From positions 3,399,001-3,463,000 of the forward strand of contig NZ_CP133267.1 of assembly GCF_030915465.1 (NCBI RefSeq): a stretch of DNA of 64,000 nt, in the 5' to 3' direction. Each line of letters starts with the position of its first letter. Within the stretch, counting starts at the first letter, position 1. Below the pieces are notes generated by a model. It saw only the letters and a list, made by a program, of their open reading frames with translations, was not told the DNA's origin and searched no databases. Source of the stretch: Neobacillus sp. PS3-34 (lineage in GTDB: Bacteria > Bacillota > Bacilli > Bacillales > Cytobacillaceae). Made by a program: the position numbers and the translations under genes. Positions 47,358 through 58,436 of this stretch are shown here, piece after piece.

Positions 47358-47849
47358 ATGAATTTTGAACAGCTATTTCAAATGCAAAAAGCGCTGGATA
47401 AACATATAGAAGAAAAGCATCAATTAGAGCATGAGGATTTAGTGGACCGTAAGATTCTTGCTTTGCTTGTTGAACTGGGCGAACTGGCAAATGAAACACG
47501 CTGCTTTAAATTTTGGAGTGTAAAGCCTTCGTCAGCAAGGGAGACCATTTTAGAAGAATTCGTAGACGGCATTCATTTTATTTTATCACTGGGAATCGAA
47601 TGTGGTTTTGAGTCCATATCTCTTAATGAGATAGAGTCCTTGAGAGCAGATTCGGTAACAGATCAATTTTTGCAAATATACCAGGCAGTCAATGAGTTTA
47701 AAATAAAACGGAGCCTGGATTGCTACTTAAACCTTTTCAACACTTATTTACTGCTTGCGGATCAGCTTCAATTTTCGGCAAATGAAATCGAAGCCGCATA
47801 TATTCAAAAAAATGAAGTAAATTATGATAGGCAGCAAGAAGGTTATTAG
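47358..47849 (+). CDS. Dimeric-type dUTP diphosphatase (all-alpha NTP pyrophosphatase)
   Basis: Hydrolyses dUTP to dUMP and pyrophosphate, limiting uracil in DNA. The 163-residue protein belongs to the all-alpha dimeric dUTPase/MazG superfamily, not the usual trimeric Dut. The first metal motif is in LLVELGELANETRCFKFWS (E-x2-E), and the second is in EEFVDGIHFILSLGIE (E-x2-D), as in phage-type dimeric dUTPases. The ATG at 47358 starts MNFEQLFQMQ; the in-frame ATG at 47349 is as likely, and neither has a strong ribosome binding site. It lies between ysdB and ysdC, where B. subtilis has no such gene. Confidence 0.85.
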   Translation: MNFEQLFQMQKALDKHIEEKHQLEHEDLVDRKILALLVELGELANETRCFKFWSVKPSSARETILEEFVDGIHFILSLGIECGFESISLNEIESLRADSVTDQFLQIYQAVNEFKIKRSLDCYLNLFNTYLLLADQLQFSANEIEAAYIQKNEVNYDRQQEGY

Positions 47850-47858
47850 CAGAAAATT

Positions 47859-47887
47859 TTTACATTTATAGGCTGTTTAGGTATAAT
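47859..47887 (+). promoter_or_regulatory. Promoter of ysdC
   Basis: TTTACA (47859-47864) and a perfect TATAAT (47882-47887) are 17 bp apart, just upstream of the M42 peptidase gene. Confidence 0.75.
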
Positions 47888-47921
47888 GAAATGCGTATAC
47901 ATAAAGAGGGGGTTCAATTGA

Positions 47922-49004
47922 ATGGCGAAATTAGATGAAACTCTGACCATGCTAAAGGATTTAACTGATGCCAAAGGGATACCTGGCAATGAGCGAGAAG
48001 TTCGCGAAGTAATGAAAAAATACATAGCTCCATTTGCAGATGAAGTCACAACAGATGGTTTAGGCAGCTTAATAGCCAAAAAGACTGGCAAGGAAGGCGG
48101 CCTAAAATCATGGTGGCACGCACCTTGATGAAGTTGGTTTCATGCTGACACAAATCGATGATAAAGGCTTTTTACGTTTTCAGCCAGTTGGCGGATGGTG
48201 GGGCCAGGTTATGCTGGCGCAGCGTGTTACGATCGTAACTAAAAAGGGTGACGTAACAGGTATCATCGGATCCAAGCCTCCTCATGTTTTGCCGGCAGAA
48301 GCCCGCAAAAAACCAGTTGATATTAAAGATATGTTCATCGATATCGGTGCTTCCAGCCGTGAAGAAGCAATGGAATGGGGAGTACGTCCTGGAGACATGA
48401 TTGTTCCTCATTTTGAGTTTACGGTCATGAACAATGAAAAAATGCTTCTTGCAAAAGCATGGGATAATCGAATTGGCTGTGCGATTGCAATCGATGTATT
48501 AAAGCAGCTAAAGGATGCTGACCATCCAAATGTAGTTTACGGTGTAGGATGCGTACAGGAAGAAGTCGGCCTTCGTGGTGCCCGTACAGCTGCTACAAAA
48601 ATCCAGCCTGATATTGGCTTTGCCGTTGACGTGGGCATTGCCGGAGACACACCAGGAATTTCTGAAAAAGAAGCGATGAGCAAAATGGGAAAAGGCCGCA
48701 AATCGTATTGTATGATGCCTCTATGGTATCGCATAAGGGGCTGCGTGATTTCGTAACGGACGTTGCGGATGAGTTGAGTATTCCTTATCAATTTGATGCA
48801 ATACCTGGCGGCGGTACTGATGCCGGAACAATCCATCTAACACATAATGGTGTTCCTGCCCTGGCAATCTGCATTGCAACACGCTATATTCATTCACATG
48901 CGGCAATGCTACACCGCGATGACTTTGAAAATACGGTTAAATTGATCGTTGAAGTAGTCAAACGCCTTGACCGTGAAACAGTAGACAAACTTACATTTGA
49001 ATAA
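47922..49004 (+). CDS. ysdC: M42 family glutamyl aminopeptidase YsdC (three frameshifts)
   Basis: Tetrahedral cytosolic metallo-aminopeptidase of about 361 residues, trimming peptides. ATG 47922 follows GAGGGGG by nine bases. The metal ligands and catalytic residues lie in [44 protein letters not shown] and [13 protein letters not shown]. Three breaks occur. At GGCC 48099-48102 (GGCCC expected) repair gives KEGGPKIMVA. At about 48118-48122 CACGCACC for CAGGCCACC gives AGHLDEVG. At GGCC 48694-48697 (GGGCC expected) repair gives [16 protein letters not shown]. All three are at GGCC, and the rest of the gene is well conserved. Confidence 0.95.
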
Positions 49005-49008
49005 GAAA

Positions 49009-49042
49009 TGAAGATACCCTGGTTTTTTGCCGGGGTATTTTC
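49009..49042 (+). terminator. Terminator of ysdC
   Basis: ATACCCTGG pairs with CCGGGGTAT around TTTTTTG and is followed by TTTCG. Confidence 0.75.
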
Positions 49043-49051
49043 GTTTTATCA

Positions 49052-49079
49052 ACTAAAAAAAGCTGCCAATCGGCAGCTA
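49052..49079 (-). terminator. Terminator of sspI
   Basis: On the minus strand AGCTGCCGATTGGCAGCT forms a short stem and is followed by a T run. Confidence 0.88.
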
Positions 49080-49092
49080 TCAGACTTAATTA

Positions 49093-49302
49093 TTAGTGCT
49101 TTAACCCATTTTCAAGAGCTTCAAGCATTTCTTTCTTTTCTTTTTCTGAAGAGTTTTTCCAGATTACTTCAAATAAAACACCAAGCCCAGGAAGCATCTT
49201 CTCTTCACCGTTTTGGATGGCATCGACAATGGTGTCTTCCAATTGTTCCTGTGAATTTCCAGTTACGTTGTGTATGACGGCATTGCGCAAATTCAAGTTC
49301 AT
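49093..49302 (-). CDS. sspI: Small acid-soluble spore protein SspI
   Basis: A minor spore-core protein made in the forespore. The 69-residue product [20 protein letters not shown] ... [30 protein letters not shown] is the SspI family pattern over its whole length. On the minus strand AAAAGGAGTGAATTTTA precedes the ATG. It is transcribed away from ysgA, and a promoter for the forespore sigma-G is expected upstream but was not convincingly found. It ends at its own terminator. Confidence 0.96.
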   Translation of the reverse strand: MNLNLRNAVIHNVTGNSQEQLEDTIVDAIQNGEEKMLPGLGVLFEVIWKNSSEKEKKEMLEALENGLKH

Positions 49303-49418
49303 TAAAATTCACTCCTTTTACATTATTTCGTCTATAGCTTTTTCTTTTTTTGGTTTTATTATGTATTATAGTTAGGATATAATTAGACAATCATTAATAG
49401 GTTAAAGGAGAGACGGCG

Positions 49419-50171
49419 TTGAAGCATATTCACTCTGCCAAAAACCCTCAGGTAAAACAGTGGAAAAAACTTTTAACAAAAAAAGAACGCGATAATACCC
49501 GGACATTTATAATAGAAGGATTTCATCTGGTGGAAGAAGCCCTTAAACAGAAAGAACTTGTCTTGGAGCTGATGATATCAGAAGATACAGAGCTCCCCCC
49601 ACGCTGGGATTACGGCTCCATCCCATTAACGATTATAACCGAAGAAGTGTCGAAGGCTTTATCCGATACGGAAGCACCTCAAGGAGTATATGCAATTTGC
49701 AAGCAGGAGGAACCGGCGGTAGCTGCGGCTAAAACCTTTCTGTTCCTTGACGCAGTACAGGATCCCGGTAATTTGGGGACCATGATCAGAACGGCTGATG
49801 CAGCGGGGATTGAAGCCGTCATCGTTGGAACAGGAAGCGTTGATATTTATAATTCGAAGGTTCTTCGTTCTGCCCAGGGCAGCCATTTTCATCTTCCAAT
49901 CATAAGAGGCAACCTTTCTGAATGGGTGGAAAAGCTTAAAGAAAAAGATATACCTGTTTTTGGAACATCTCTTGAAAACGGACGTATATATACAGAAATC
50001 AGCGCAAACAGGTCGTTCGCACTTGTGGTTGGTAATGAAGGAAGCGGCGTTAGCAAAGAAATTCTGTCAGAAACGACAGCGAATCTTTACATCCCTATTT
50101 ACGGAGAAAGTGAATCACTCAATGTTGCAGTGGCGACGGGAATCCTTTTATATTATTTAAGAAAACCATAA
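49419..50171 (+). CDS. ysgA: TrmH/SpoU family RNA methyltransferase YsgA
   Basis: A SPOUT-class 2'-O-ribose methyltransferase, 250 residues, methylating rRNA or tRNA; the exact target is unknown. The N-terminal substrate-binding domain (about 1-90, SAKNPQVKQWKKLLTKKERD) is followed by the trefoil-knot catalytic domain. The AdoMet motifs are FLDAVQDPGNLGTMIRTADAAG (Asn and Arg), ALVVGNEGSGVSKEI and IPIYGESESLNVAVATGILLYY. TTG 49419 lies seven bases after AAGGAGAGA. It lies upstream of pheST, as in B. subtilis. Confidence 0.94.
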   Translation: MKHIHSAKNPQVKQWKKLLTKKERDNTRTFIIEGFHLVEEALKQKELVLELMISEDTELPPRWDYGSIPLTIITEEVSKALSDTEAPQGVYAICKQEEPAVAAAKTFLFLDAVQDPGNLGTMIRTADAAGIEAVIVGTGSVDIYNSKVLRSAQGSHFHLPIIRGNLSEWVEKLKEKDIPVFGTSLENGRIYTEISANRSFALVVGNEGSGVSKEILSETTANLYIPIYGESESLNVAVATGILLYYLRKP

Positions 50172-50176
50172 TCCGT

Positions 50177-50205
50177 TTGAATCCTTTTAAAAATTATTAT
50201 ATAAT
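50177..50205 (+). promoter_or_regulatory. Promoter of pheST
   Basis: TTGAAT (50177-50182) and TATAAT (50200-50205) with 17 bp between. Confidence 0.75.
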
Positions 50206-50211
50206 AAACAA

Positions 50212-50525
50212 CAAAATCAATATTGAAACAACATTGACGGAGAAAAGTACCTTGTACATAACCATTAAGGGAGAAAGTGCCCAGGACTGAAAGCACTTTT
50301 ATGGAAACGGCAGGGGAAGTTCACCTCCCGAGTTGGCATCGGGACCACAGTAGAGCGTTAGCTTTGAGAGTAGGAATACTGTCCAGCTTCCGCCTTTCGT
50401 GTAAAGATGCACCGGCATGAGCCGTTATCCGAATGAAGCGAACACAGTATTTTTGTACATAATGTGTTTACAAGGGTGGTACCGCGAATAGAACCTCGTC
50501 CCTTACCAGGGATGGGGTTTTTTGT
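50212..50525 (+). ncRNA. T-box leader of pheST
   Basis: A tRNA-Phe-responsive leader of about 310 bases. The T-box element is AAGGGTGGTACCGCG (50472-50486). The terminator is CCTCGTCCC with GGGATGGGG around TTACCA, followed by a T run (about 50494-50524). Stem I features (GGAGAAAAGTACC; AGAGTAGGAATACTGTCC, the AG-bulge type) are visible upstream. A Phe codon in the specifier loop is expected but was not assigned. Confidence 0.9.
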
Positions 50526-50565
50526 TTGCCATTCGGACTACATAAAGTAAAAGGAGGAATTTATT

Positions 50566-51600
<1,035 letters not shown>

Positions 51601-51684
51601 TTATGGCTTGAAGCATCTGTTCCCCTATCATAGGAGTCATACAGATGCCGGAAAAAGCCGAATGAATTAAAGGAGGATCACGAT

Positions 51685-54098
51685 ATGTTCGTATCATATA
51701 AATGGCTGCAGGATTATGTAGACCTTTCTGGTGTAACACCTGCAGAACTGGCTGAAAAGATAACGAAAAGCGGGATAGAAGTAGAAGGAGTAGATGTTCT
51801 TAACGAGGGCATACAGGGAATTGTAATCGGCTATGTTGTAGAACGCGAGCAGCATCCGAATGCAGATAAGTTAAGCAAGTGCCTTGTTGATGTTGGTGAA
51901 GAAGCACCTGTACAAATTATCTGTGGTGCTCCTAATGTCGCCCAGGGGCAAAAAGTTGCCGTTGCCAAGGTTGGGGCTGTATTGCCAGGCAATTTTAAAA
52001 TCAAGCGTGCCAAACTTCGCGGAGAAGAATCAAATGGCATGATTTGCTCGCTTCAGGAGCTAGGAATGGAAGGTAAATTGGTTCCGAAGGAGTATTCAGA
52101 AGGGATTTTTGTTTTCCCAGCTGATGCCGAAGTGGGTACGGATGCTCTTGCCGCTTTAAATCGTGATGATGCGGTATTGGAATTAGGATTAACACCTAAC
52201 CGTTCCGACTGTCTGAGCATGCTTGGCGTAGCTTATGAAGTTGCTGCGATTTTAGGAAGAGAAGTAAAGCTACCTGAAAGCAGCCTCCAGCCAGCAGCAG
52301 AAAAAGCTTCTGATAACGTTAAAGTAACAGTAGAAGCGAAAGAAGATAATCCATTGTATGTGGCTAAAGTGATTAAAAATGTAAAAATTGCATCTTCACC
52401 ATTATGGATGCAAACACGCTTAATGGCTGCCGGAATCCGTCCTCATAATAATGTAGTCGATATTACGAATTATATTTTATTGGAATATGGCCAGCCGCTG
52501 CATGCATTTGATTATGACCGTTTCGGTTCTAAGGAAGTGGTCGTACGCCGAGCAAACGATGGCGAAACGATTGAAACCCTTGATGACGTGAAACGCACCT
52601 TGACTCCTGAACATCTGGTAATTACAAACGGAAAAAGGCCGTTGCTCTTGCCGGAGTAATGGGAGGAGCAAATTCCGAGGTTTCATCTGAAACTAAGACT
52701 GTATTGCTTGAATCTGCCTATTTCAGTGGTGCAGTTGTCAGAAAGGCCTCCAAGGATCATGGCTTAAGAAGTGAGGCAAGTGCCCGGTTTGAGAAAGGCG
52801 TTGACCCTAATCGAGTAAGAGCATCAGCTGAACGTGCGGCCTATCTGATGTCAAAATATGCAGGCGGAGAAGTACTGGAGGGATCTGTTGAGAGCGACAG
52901 CCTGAGAGTTGAGCCAGCAGTAGTCTCTATTACAATTGAGAAAATTAATCGAGTACTTGGAACCGATTTATCAATGAAGGACGTTGAAGATATCTTTGCC
53001 CGCCTGAAATTTGAAACCGTCACCGAGAATGGTACTATTACGGTTACAGCACCTACAAGACGCGGGGATATAAAAATTGAAGAAGATTTGCTTGAAGAAG
53101 TGGCAAGATTGTTTGGATACGATAACATTCCTAAAACCCTGCCTCTTGGAGCATCAACACCAGGGCATCTGACAGGCTACCAGGAAAAACGCCGAACTGT
53201 CCGCCATTTCCTTGAAGGTGCAGGATTATACCAAGCTGTAACCTACTCTCTTACCAGCGAGGAAAAAGCAGCCCAGTACGCTTTGGATAACAGAAATCCA
53301 ATCCGATTGGCGATGCCGATGAGTGAAGACAGGAGCATGCTTCGATTAAGCATTACTCCGCAATTGCTGGAGGTTTTAAAATACAATAGCGCCCGCCAAA
53401 ACGATAGTTTAGCCATATACGAAACGGGTGCAGTATTTTTATCAAACGGAACAGATGAGCTACCTGAAGAGCAGGAGCATCTGGCTGCTGCAGTTACGGG
53501 TCTATGGCACAGCCATTCGTGGCAGGGAGAAAAGAAGCCTGTCGACTTCTTTGTACTTAAAGGAGCGTTAGAGGGACTATTCGAAAAACTGGGTCTTTCA
53601 GAAAAAGTTGACTATGTTCAGGCCAAGTTTGATGGAATGCATCCTGGACGAACTGCTGAAATTCAGTTGAATGGCGAGCGTATCGGCTTTATTGGCCAGG
53701 TTCATCCAAGTGTACAAAAGGAGCTTGACCTAAAGGATACTTTTGTATTTGAGCTTTCATTAAAAGCTGTGCTTGAAGCCGCAACGGAACCGCTTCAGTA
53801 CACAACCATACCTAGGTTCCCATCAATTACAAGAGATATTGCTCTTGTGGTTGAAAAAGAAACAGTTTCCGGCGAATTAAAGAAAATCATCACTGAAGCA
53901 GGCGGAACACTCTTAAAAGAAGTTCAGGTATTTGACTTGTACGAAGGAGAACGAATGGAAGAAGGCAAAAAGTCAATTGCTTATTCATTGAAATATTCAG
54001 ATCCTGAAAAGACTTTGACAGATGAAGAAGTAACAAAAGTCCATGAAAAAGTCCTTGAAGCTTTGAAAGAGAAAGCTGGAGCGGTACTGAGAGGATAG
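51685..54098 (+). CDS. pheT: Phenylalanyl-tRNA synthetase beta subunit (one frameshift)
   Basis: Editing and tRNA-binding partner of PheS, about 804 residues. Domains in order: an N-terminal tRNA-binding OB fold (about 40-150, [21 protein letters not shown]), the B3/B4 editing domain with [27 protein letters not shown] sequence (about 210-400), the B5 domain, a catalytic-like core ([22 protein letters not shown]) and the C-terminal anticodon-binding fold. At 52632-52640 the frame breaks in GAAAAAGGCC. GGGCC or one more A restores TNGK(R/K)[15 protein letters not shown]. The ATG follows AAAGGAGGATCACGAT. It lies 84 bases after pheS in the same operon and is followed by a terminator. Confidence 0.96.
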
Positions 54099-54147
54099 TA
54101 TAATTGAGTAAACCACCTTCCTGAAGCTCGGGATAACTATAATAAAT

Positions 54148-54192
54148 AAAAGAGAGACCTATACGTTATATAACGGATAGGTCTCTCTTTGC
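54148..54192. terminator. Bidirectional terminator, pheST and floT
   Basis: AAGAGAGACCTAT pairs with ATAGGTCTCTCTT, with A and T runs on the two sides. Confidence 0.93.
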
Positions 54193-54193
54193 G

Positions 54194-55728
54194 TTAAGCA
54201 TCTTTGTTTTCAACAGCAGGGTCTGTCTGGTTCGTCTGCGTTTCAATCAGCTGGTCTAGGCTGGCCCGGATATTTCTTTTTCCGGACAGATTTTCAAGCA
54301 ATTCTTTTACATCCAAGCCTGAGGTGGCTTTTAAAGATTCCTGCATTGTTGACATTAAATTCGTTGCGTAAGATGTTATTTTGTTGGCGCCGCCATTAGC
54401 TGAATCACTGCCTGTATCCACCACAGTAATTTTATCAATATTTGAAAGCGGGCTTGCAACTTCTTTGGCGAACTGAGGAAGCATTTTAAGTACCATATCC
54501 AATATTGCAGCCTGGCCAAATTGCTCAAATGCTTCCGCAATTTTACGCTTTGCCTCTGCTTCCGCAAGCCCCTTCAACCGGGTGACATCCGCTTCGGTTT
54601 CACCTTGTGCTCGCTGAGCATCTGCTTTTGCGATACCATCGACCCTGACCCGCTCTGCTTCAGCTTTTGCCATAGCTTCAACACGATACTTCTCGGCATC
54701 TGCTTCTGCCATTTGCTTTGCTTTACTCGCGGCCGCTGCTTGTTCAACAGAATAACGGTCAGCATCTGCCTTCTTTTTGACCTCAGAATCGTATTGTCGT
54801 TCGCGCCTCAGAATCTCTTTTTCTTCTAATTCAATTTGCTTCTGGCGTTCAATGATTTTTACTTGCATTTCCTGCTCGGTAACTTCCTGCTTTGCCCGGG
54901 CCGTCTCTAAATCATACGCCTGGTCGGCTCGTGCTTTTGCGATATCCTGTTCACGGCGATATTCGGCAATTTTCAGCTGATTTACTTTTTGGCCTCTGCT
55001 ATTTCTGTTGCCCTTTCTAATTCAGAGCGCTGTGCATCTTTACTTGCCTCTGCACGTTTAATCCTTGTTTCCTTGTCTGCTTCTGCTGTAGCAATGTCAG
55101 CATCGCGCTTTACCTGTGCGATGCGCGGTTTTCCTAATGATTCCAGATAGCCATTTTTATCCCGGACATCCTTTATCGTAAATGAAACGATCATAAGTCC
55201 CATCTTCGCCAGGTCCTGAGAGGCTACTCGCTGCACCTCCTGTGAAAACTTCTCGCGGTTCTTATAAATCTCTTCTACAGTCATGGAACCAAGAATAGAA
55301 CGAAGGTGTCCTTCCAGCACTTCACGGGCTTCGCCTTCACGTTCCTCTTTTGTTTTCCCAAGAAATTGTTCTGCCGCTGTTGCGATTTCGCCGATTGAAC
55401 CGCCAATCTTAATGATTGCTGTACCATCAGCCATTACGGGAACTCCTTGTTCGGTATAGACCTCATGAGTATTCACATCCAATTTACTTGAAAGGAGGCT
55501 TAAAGGCTTTGCCTGCTGAAAGATTGGGAGGATAAATGCACCGCCGCCACGGATAATTTTGATTTTATTACCTGACTCATCGACATGAACGTTTTTGCTG
55601 CCTAAATAACTGCCTGTTACGATTAAAGCCTCATCCGGGCCAGCTGTATGATACTTCTTAATAAACACAGCTATAAAAGCTAATAAAATAAAGCCGACAA
55701 TCGCTATAACAATCCAGATATAATCCAT
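54194..55728 (-). CDS. floT: Flotillin-like protein FloT/YuaG (one frameshift)
   Basis: A membrane scaffold protein of about 511 residues that marks lipid-ordered microdomains. An N-terminal hydrophobic hairpin or TM segment (about 5-25, IWIVIAIVGFILLAFIAVF) is followed by the SPFH/PHB domain (about 30-230, RGGGAFILPIFQQAKPLSLLS) and a long Ala/Glu/Lys coiled coil (about 240-400, rich in EA repeats). The C-terminus is a helical oligomerisation region. The frame breaks in the T run 54986-54990 next to GGCC; one more A on the minus strand gives EIAEAKKVNQLKIAEYRREQD. The ATG at 55728 follows AGGAGGGAACATA. It is coupled to the NfeD-like gene upstream. Confidence 0.93.
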
Positions 55729-55740
55729 TATGTTCCCTCC

Positions 55741-56268
55741 TTAAAATGGCTGTACGTAATCTTTTACAAGTAAAAATCCTTTTTCAGCCTCAATTACTAG
55801 TATGGTAGAGCCTTCTTTAATAACAGAGCCGTCGTAGCTGCGGGCAGGTTTGGAAATCATGCCGCTGTAACTCTCCAATACTACTTCTCCAAAGCCGTTA
55901 TCCGGTATTGTAATAATCACTTTACCAACTCTCCCGTTTAGGGATTCCGCAGTATAAGCTAGTGATTCCTCAGCTTTTGAAAGGGGGAGAAGGACAAAGA
56001 TATTTAATAAAATATCAAGGCATAGAGAAATGATGGCTGCAATGACAAGAATGAGAGAGCTTTTCCATGAGGTAACGACTTCTAATATGTAACCGGCTGC
56101 AGTCAAGAACGTAATAAAGGCAAGAATCGTAATCGGGTTTATAAAATCCAGCCCAGCGGCAGCTCCATCAGCAAGATGACCGAAGAAAAGGTAAAGTACT
56201 GTTAGGGCGCCAGTAATGAAAAGCAAGTACAAGTAAATGGTATCAATCGGTGTTCCAAATAACTCCAT
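55741..56268 (-). CDS. yuaF: NfeD-like membrane protein YuaF
   Basis: Partner of flotillin, 175 residues. Three or four TM helices are seen (about 12-30, 43-63 and 70-95), followed by a soluble OB-fold domain (about 105-175, LNGRVGKVIITIPDNGFGEVVLE and GSTILVIEAEKGFLLVKDYV) typical of NfeD. ATG 56268 follows AGGAGGGAGAAA on the minus strand; the frame upstream of it is an unlikely extension. It lies 12 bases before floT, and the two form an operon. In B. subtilis yuaFG is elsewhere on the chromosome, so this position between pheT and rnhC is unusual. Confidence 0.92.
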   Translation of the reverse strand: MELFGTPIDTIYLYLLFITGALTVLYLFFGHLADGAAAGLDFINPITILAFITFLTAAGYILEVVTSWKSSLILVIAAIISLCLDILLNIFVLLPLSKAEESLAYTAESLNGRVGKVIITIPDNGFGEVVLESYSGMISKPARSYDGSVIKEGSTILVIEAEKGFLLVKDYVQPF

Positions 56269-56374
56269 TTTCTCCCTCCTTTCTAAGAACCTACAGAATG
56301 TATGACTCTTAAGCCAGCATACGTATACTACGTTCAATTTATTAGAAAAGATTCAATTTTTTTACATTTAGTAA

Positions 56375-56406
56375 AAGAAAAAAGCATCGAATCCAGATGC
56401 CTTTTT
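56375..56406 (-). terminator. Terminator of rnhC
   Basis: On the minus strand AAAAAGGCATC pairs with GATGCTTTTTT around a short loop and is followed by more T. It also separates rnhC from the downstream yuaF-floT pair. Confidence 0.88.
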
Positions 56407-56419
56407 GGAATCATGAAAC

Positions 56420-57362
56420 TTATGAGTCAGTTCTCTTTTTACTTACCAGCTTCATTGCTTTTTCTGTATTGGCAAAGTGGAGCTTAACGAATTTAGGCAG
56501 GACGTCTTTACCTTTATTCATAATCAGTTTAGCTGCAGCTACATCTACTTGTGCGCCTGCTCCTTTTGGAATGGTAAATCCTGCACTTGTGCTCAATTTA
56601 TCAAAATACTGAACAAATGCGTACCTGGCCAGAATCGATGCAGCTGCGACAGCTAGATGGATACCCTCTGCCTTTGTACTAAAATAGACATTTTCCCTTG
56701 CAACCTGTTTTTGTCCTATTAAATGCTGAAAATAGGCAGTCGCCTGAACAAATTGGTCAATCAACACGGCCTCGGGCTTTATGGGGGAGATTTTTTCTAA
56801 CAGATGTAAAATTGCCTGGTTATGCAAAATGGCTTTCATTTTCCCCTGTGACATGCCAGATTGTTGAAGCTGGTTGTATTTTTCATTATGGAGTGTCAGC
56901 AGGCTGTGCGGAACAATATCTTTAATTTGTTTTGCTATGGCGATGATTTTCTGATCGTTTAAATCCTTTGAATCTCTCACTCCCAGCTCTTTTAATAATG
57001 GAATGTCTTCTTTTTTTACATATGCAGCTACAACGGTGATCGGCCAAAGAAATCCCCCGTTCCGACTTCATCTGAACCAATTGCTGACATTGAACCGATT
57101 TGAGCTGGGAGAGCGCTGCCTGATGTCTTAGCTTTTGAAGGGGCAGCTGTCTTCACTGTTGCTTCCCCCATTTGCCTGCTTCTGCCTCGCTGCCGCCCCC
57201 CTGAAATAATACTTTCCCGGATTTATAGGCAGTGATCACGCAGGAAGGCGTTTTTGCAGAAAACAAGCCGCCTGGCGGAATTTTTTCAGTTAAACAGGAT
57301 TGATAGTATTGCTTCATTTTAGAAATCTCATTTAAGTTTTTTAATAGTACGATGTTAGCCAA
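56420..57362 (-). CDS. rnhC: Ribonuclease HIII (two frameshifts)
   Basis: Cleaves the RNA strand of RNA-DNA hybrids; about 313 residues. The N-terminal substrate-binding domain (about 1-80, DUF3378-like) begins ANIVLLKNLNEISKMKQYY. The catalytic domain follows with SDEVGTGDFFGPITVVAAY (DEVG motif), RDSKDLNDQKI (Asp) and the final carboxylates near VLIDQFVQ and AAASILARYAFVQ. On the minus strand TTG 57362 follows AAGGGGCG. Two breaks occur. At the C run 57165-57169 one G is missing, with repair to KWGEATVKTAAP. At GGCC 57042-57045 (GGCCC expected) repair gives FFGPITVV. Divergent from zapA. Confidence 0.94.
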
Positions 57363-57532
57363 GATGGTTCGCCCCTTAAGATTTTATTGTTATGTAATGG
57401 CTGTCCGATTACACAAGCCATAAATGTTTGTATTCATTAAAACAGAAAAAGCTTCAAAAACTGTTTGGCTTTTCTGCCGATAACCGTTCATGTTATGATA
57501 TAGATTAGGATTCTTTGAATGGAGGCATTTAT

Positions 57533-57793
57533 TTGTCAAATCAGCATAAAAACCGAACCACAGTCGATATATACGGACAGCAATATGTCATAGTAGGCCT
57601 TGAGAGTACAAGCCATGTCAGGCTCATTGCCTCACTGGTTGATGATAAGATGCGGGAAATCGGTTCCAGGAATCCATCGCTCGACATTAGTAAATTGGCC
57701 GTACTGACAGCAGTGAATGCTGTTAATGATTATATTAAAATGAAAGATCAATTGGAACGGCTTCAAGCAGAATTGATAAGGGAAAAGGACTGA
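57533..57793 (+). CDS. zapA: Cell division protein ZapA
   Basis: Z-ring-associated protein that bundles FtsZ filaments; 86 residues, as in Bacillus. The N-terminal globular part has [36 protein letters not shown]. The C-terminal coiled coil runs from about 50 ([30 protein letters not shown]). TTG 57533 follows GGAGG by eight bases and gives the family start. It lies five bases before cvpB, so the two are co-transcribed. Confidence 0.93.
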   Translation: MSNQHKNRTTVDIYGQQYVIVGLESTSHVRLIASLVDDKMREIGSRNPSLDISKLAVLTAVNAVNDYIKMKDQLERLQAELIREKD

Positions 57794-57798
57794 ACAGC

Positions 57799-58341
57799 AT
57801 GCTGGATTTAGCAATCATTATTATTCTTATATTTGGTTTTTTCGTCGGTCTAAGAAGAGGTTTTATTCTTCAGCTGATTCATTTGACAGGGTTTATTATC
57901 GCATATATTGCTGCGAGAACTTATTATGATGAACTGGCGCCTAAGCTGACACTTTGGATTCCATATCCAAGCTTAGGTGATAATTCTGCGTTAAAGCTCC
58001 TGGCAGGGAGTACGAATATGGAGACTGCCTTTTACAGAGCTATTGCTTTTGCAATTATATTCTTCGCCGTGAAAATTCTTCTGCAGATTATTGGGGCAAT
58101 GCTTAATTTTATTGCGCATTTGCCGATTATAAAACAGCTGAATATCTGGGCTGGAGGCATACTAGGATTATTGGAAGTCTATTTTATCCTGTTTATTTTA
58201 TTATATATTGCAGCCATAATTCCAATAGAATCTATCCAGGGATATCTGGACCATTCAGTTATGGCCGAAGCAATTGTAAAACATACACCTATTCTCTCCG
58301 AGGAATTAAAGAAGCTTTGGATTGAATATGTTGCTGCTTGA
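57799..58341 (+). CDS. cvpB: CvpA family membrane protein YshB
   Basis: A 180-residue membrane protein of the CvpA (colicin V production) family. Four hydrophobic segments are visible (about 3-22, 24-44, 75-105 and 115-145). The N-terminus LDLAIIIILIFGFFVGLRRGFILQLIHL is the typical CvpA start, and the central helix reads IIGAMLNFIAHLPIIKQLNIWAGGILGLLE. The role is unclear; neighbours in division and DNA repair suggest a cell-cycle or envelope function. The ATG at 57799 has only a weak AAGGA and probably depends on translation from zapA. A terminator follows. Confidence 0.88.
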   Translation: MLDLAIIIILIFGFFVGLRRGFILQLIHLTGFIIAYIAARTYYDELAPKLTLWIPYPSLGDNSALKLLAGSTNMETAFYRAIAFAIIFFAVKILLQIIGAMLNFIAHLPIIKQLNIWAGGILGLLEVYFILFILLYIAAIIPIESIQGYLDHSVMAEAIVKHTPILSEELKKLWIEYVAA

Positions 58342-58370
58342 ACTTCTCTGTAGCAGAGAAGTTTTTCTTT
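58338..58370 (+). terminator. Terminator of zapA-cvpB
   Basis: AACTTCTCT pairs with AGAGAAGTT around GTAGC and is followed by TTTC. Confidence 0.88.
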
Positions 58371-58436
58371 CGAAAAGGCAATTATAGAAATTAACGTTGT
58401 GTAGATAATCTTCCAATATTAAGGCAGGTGTTATTA

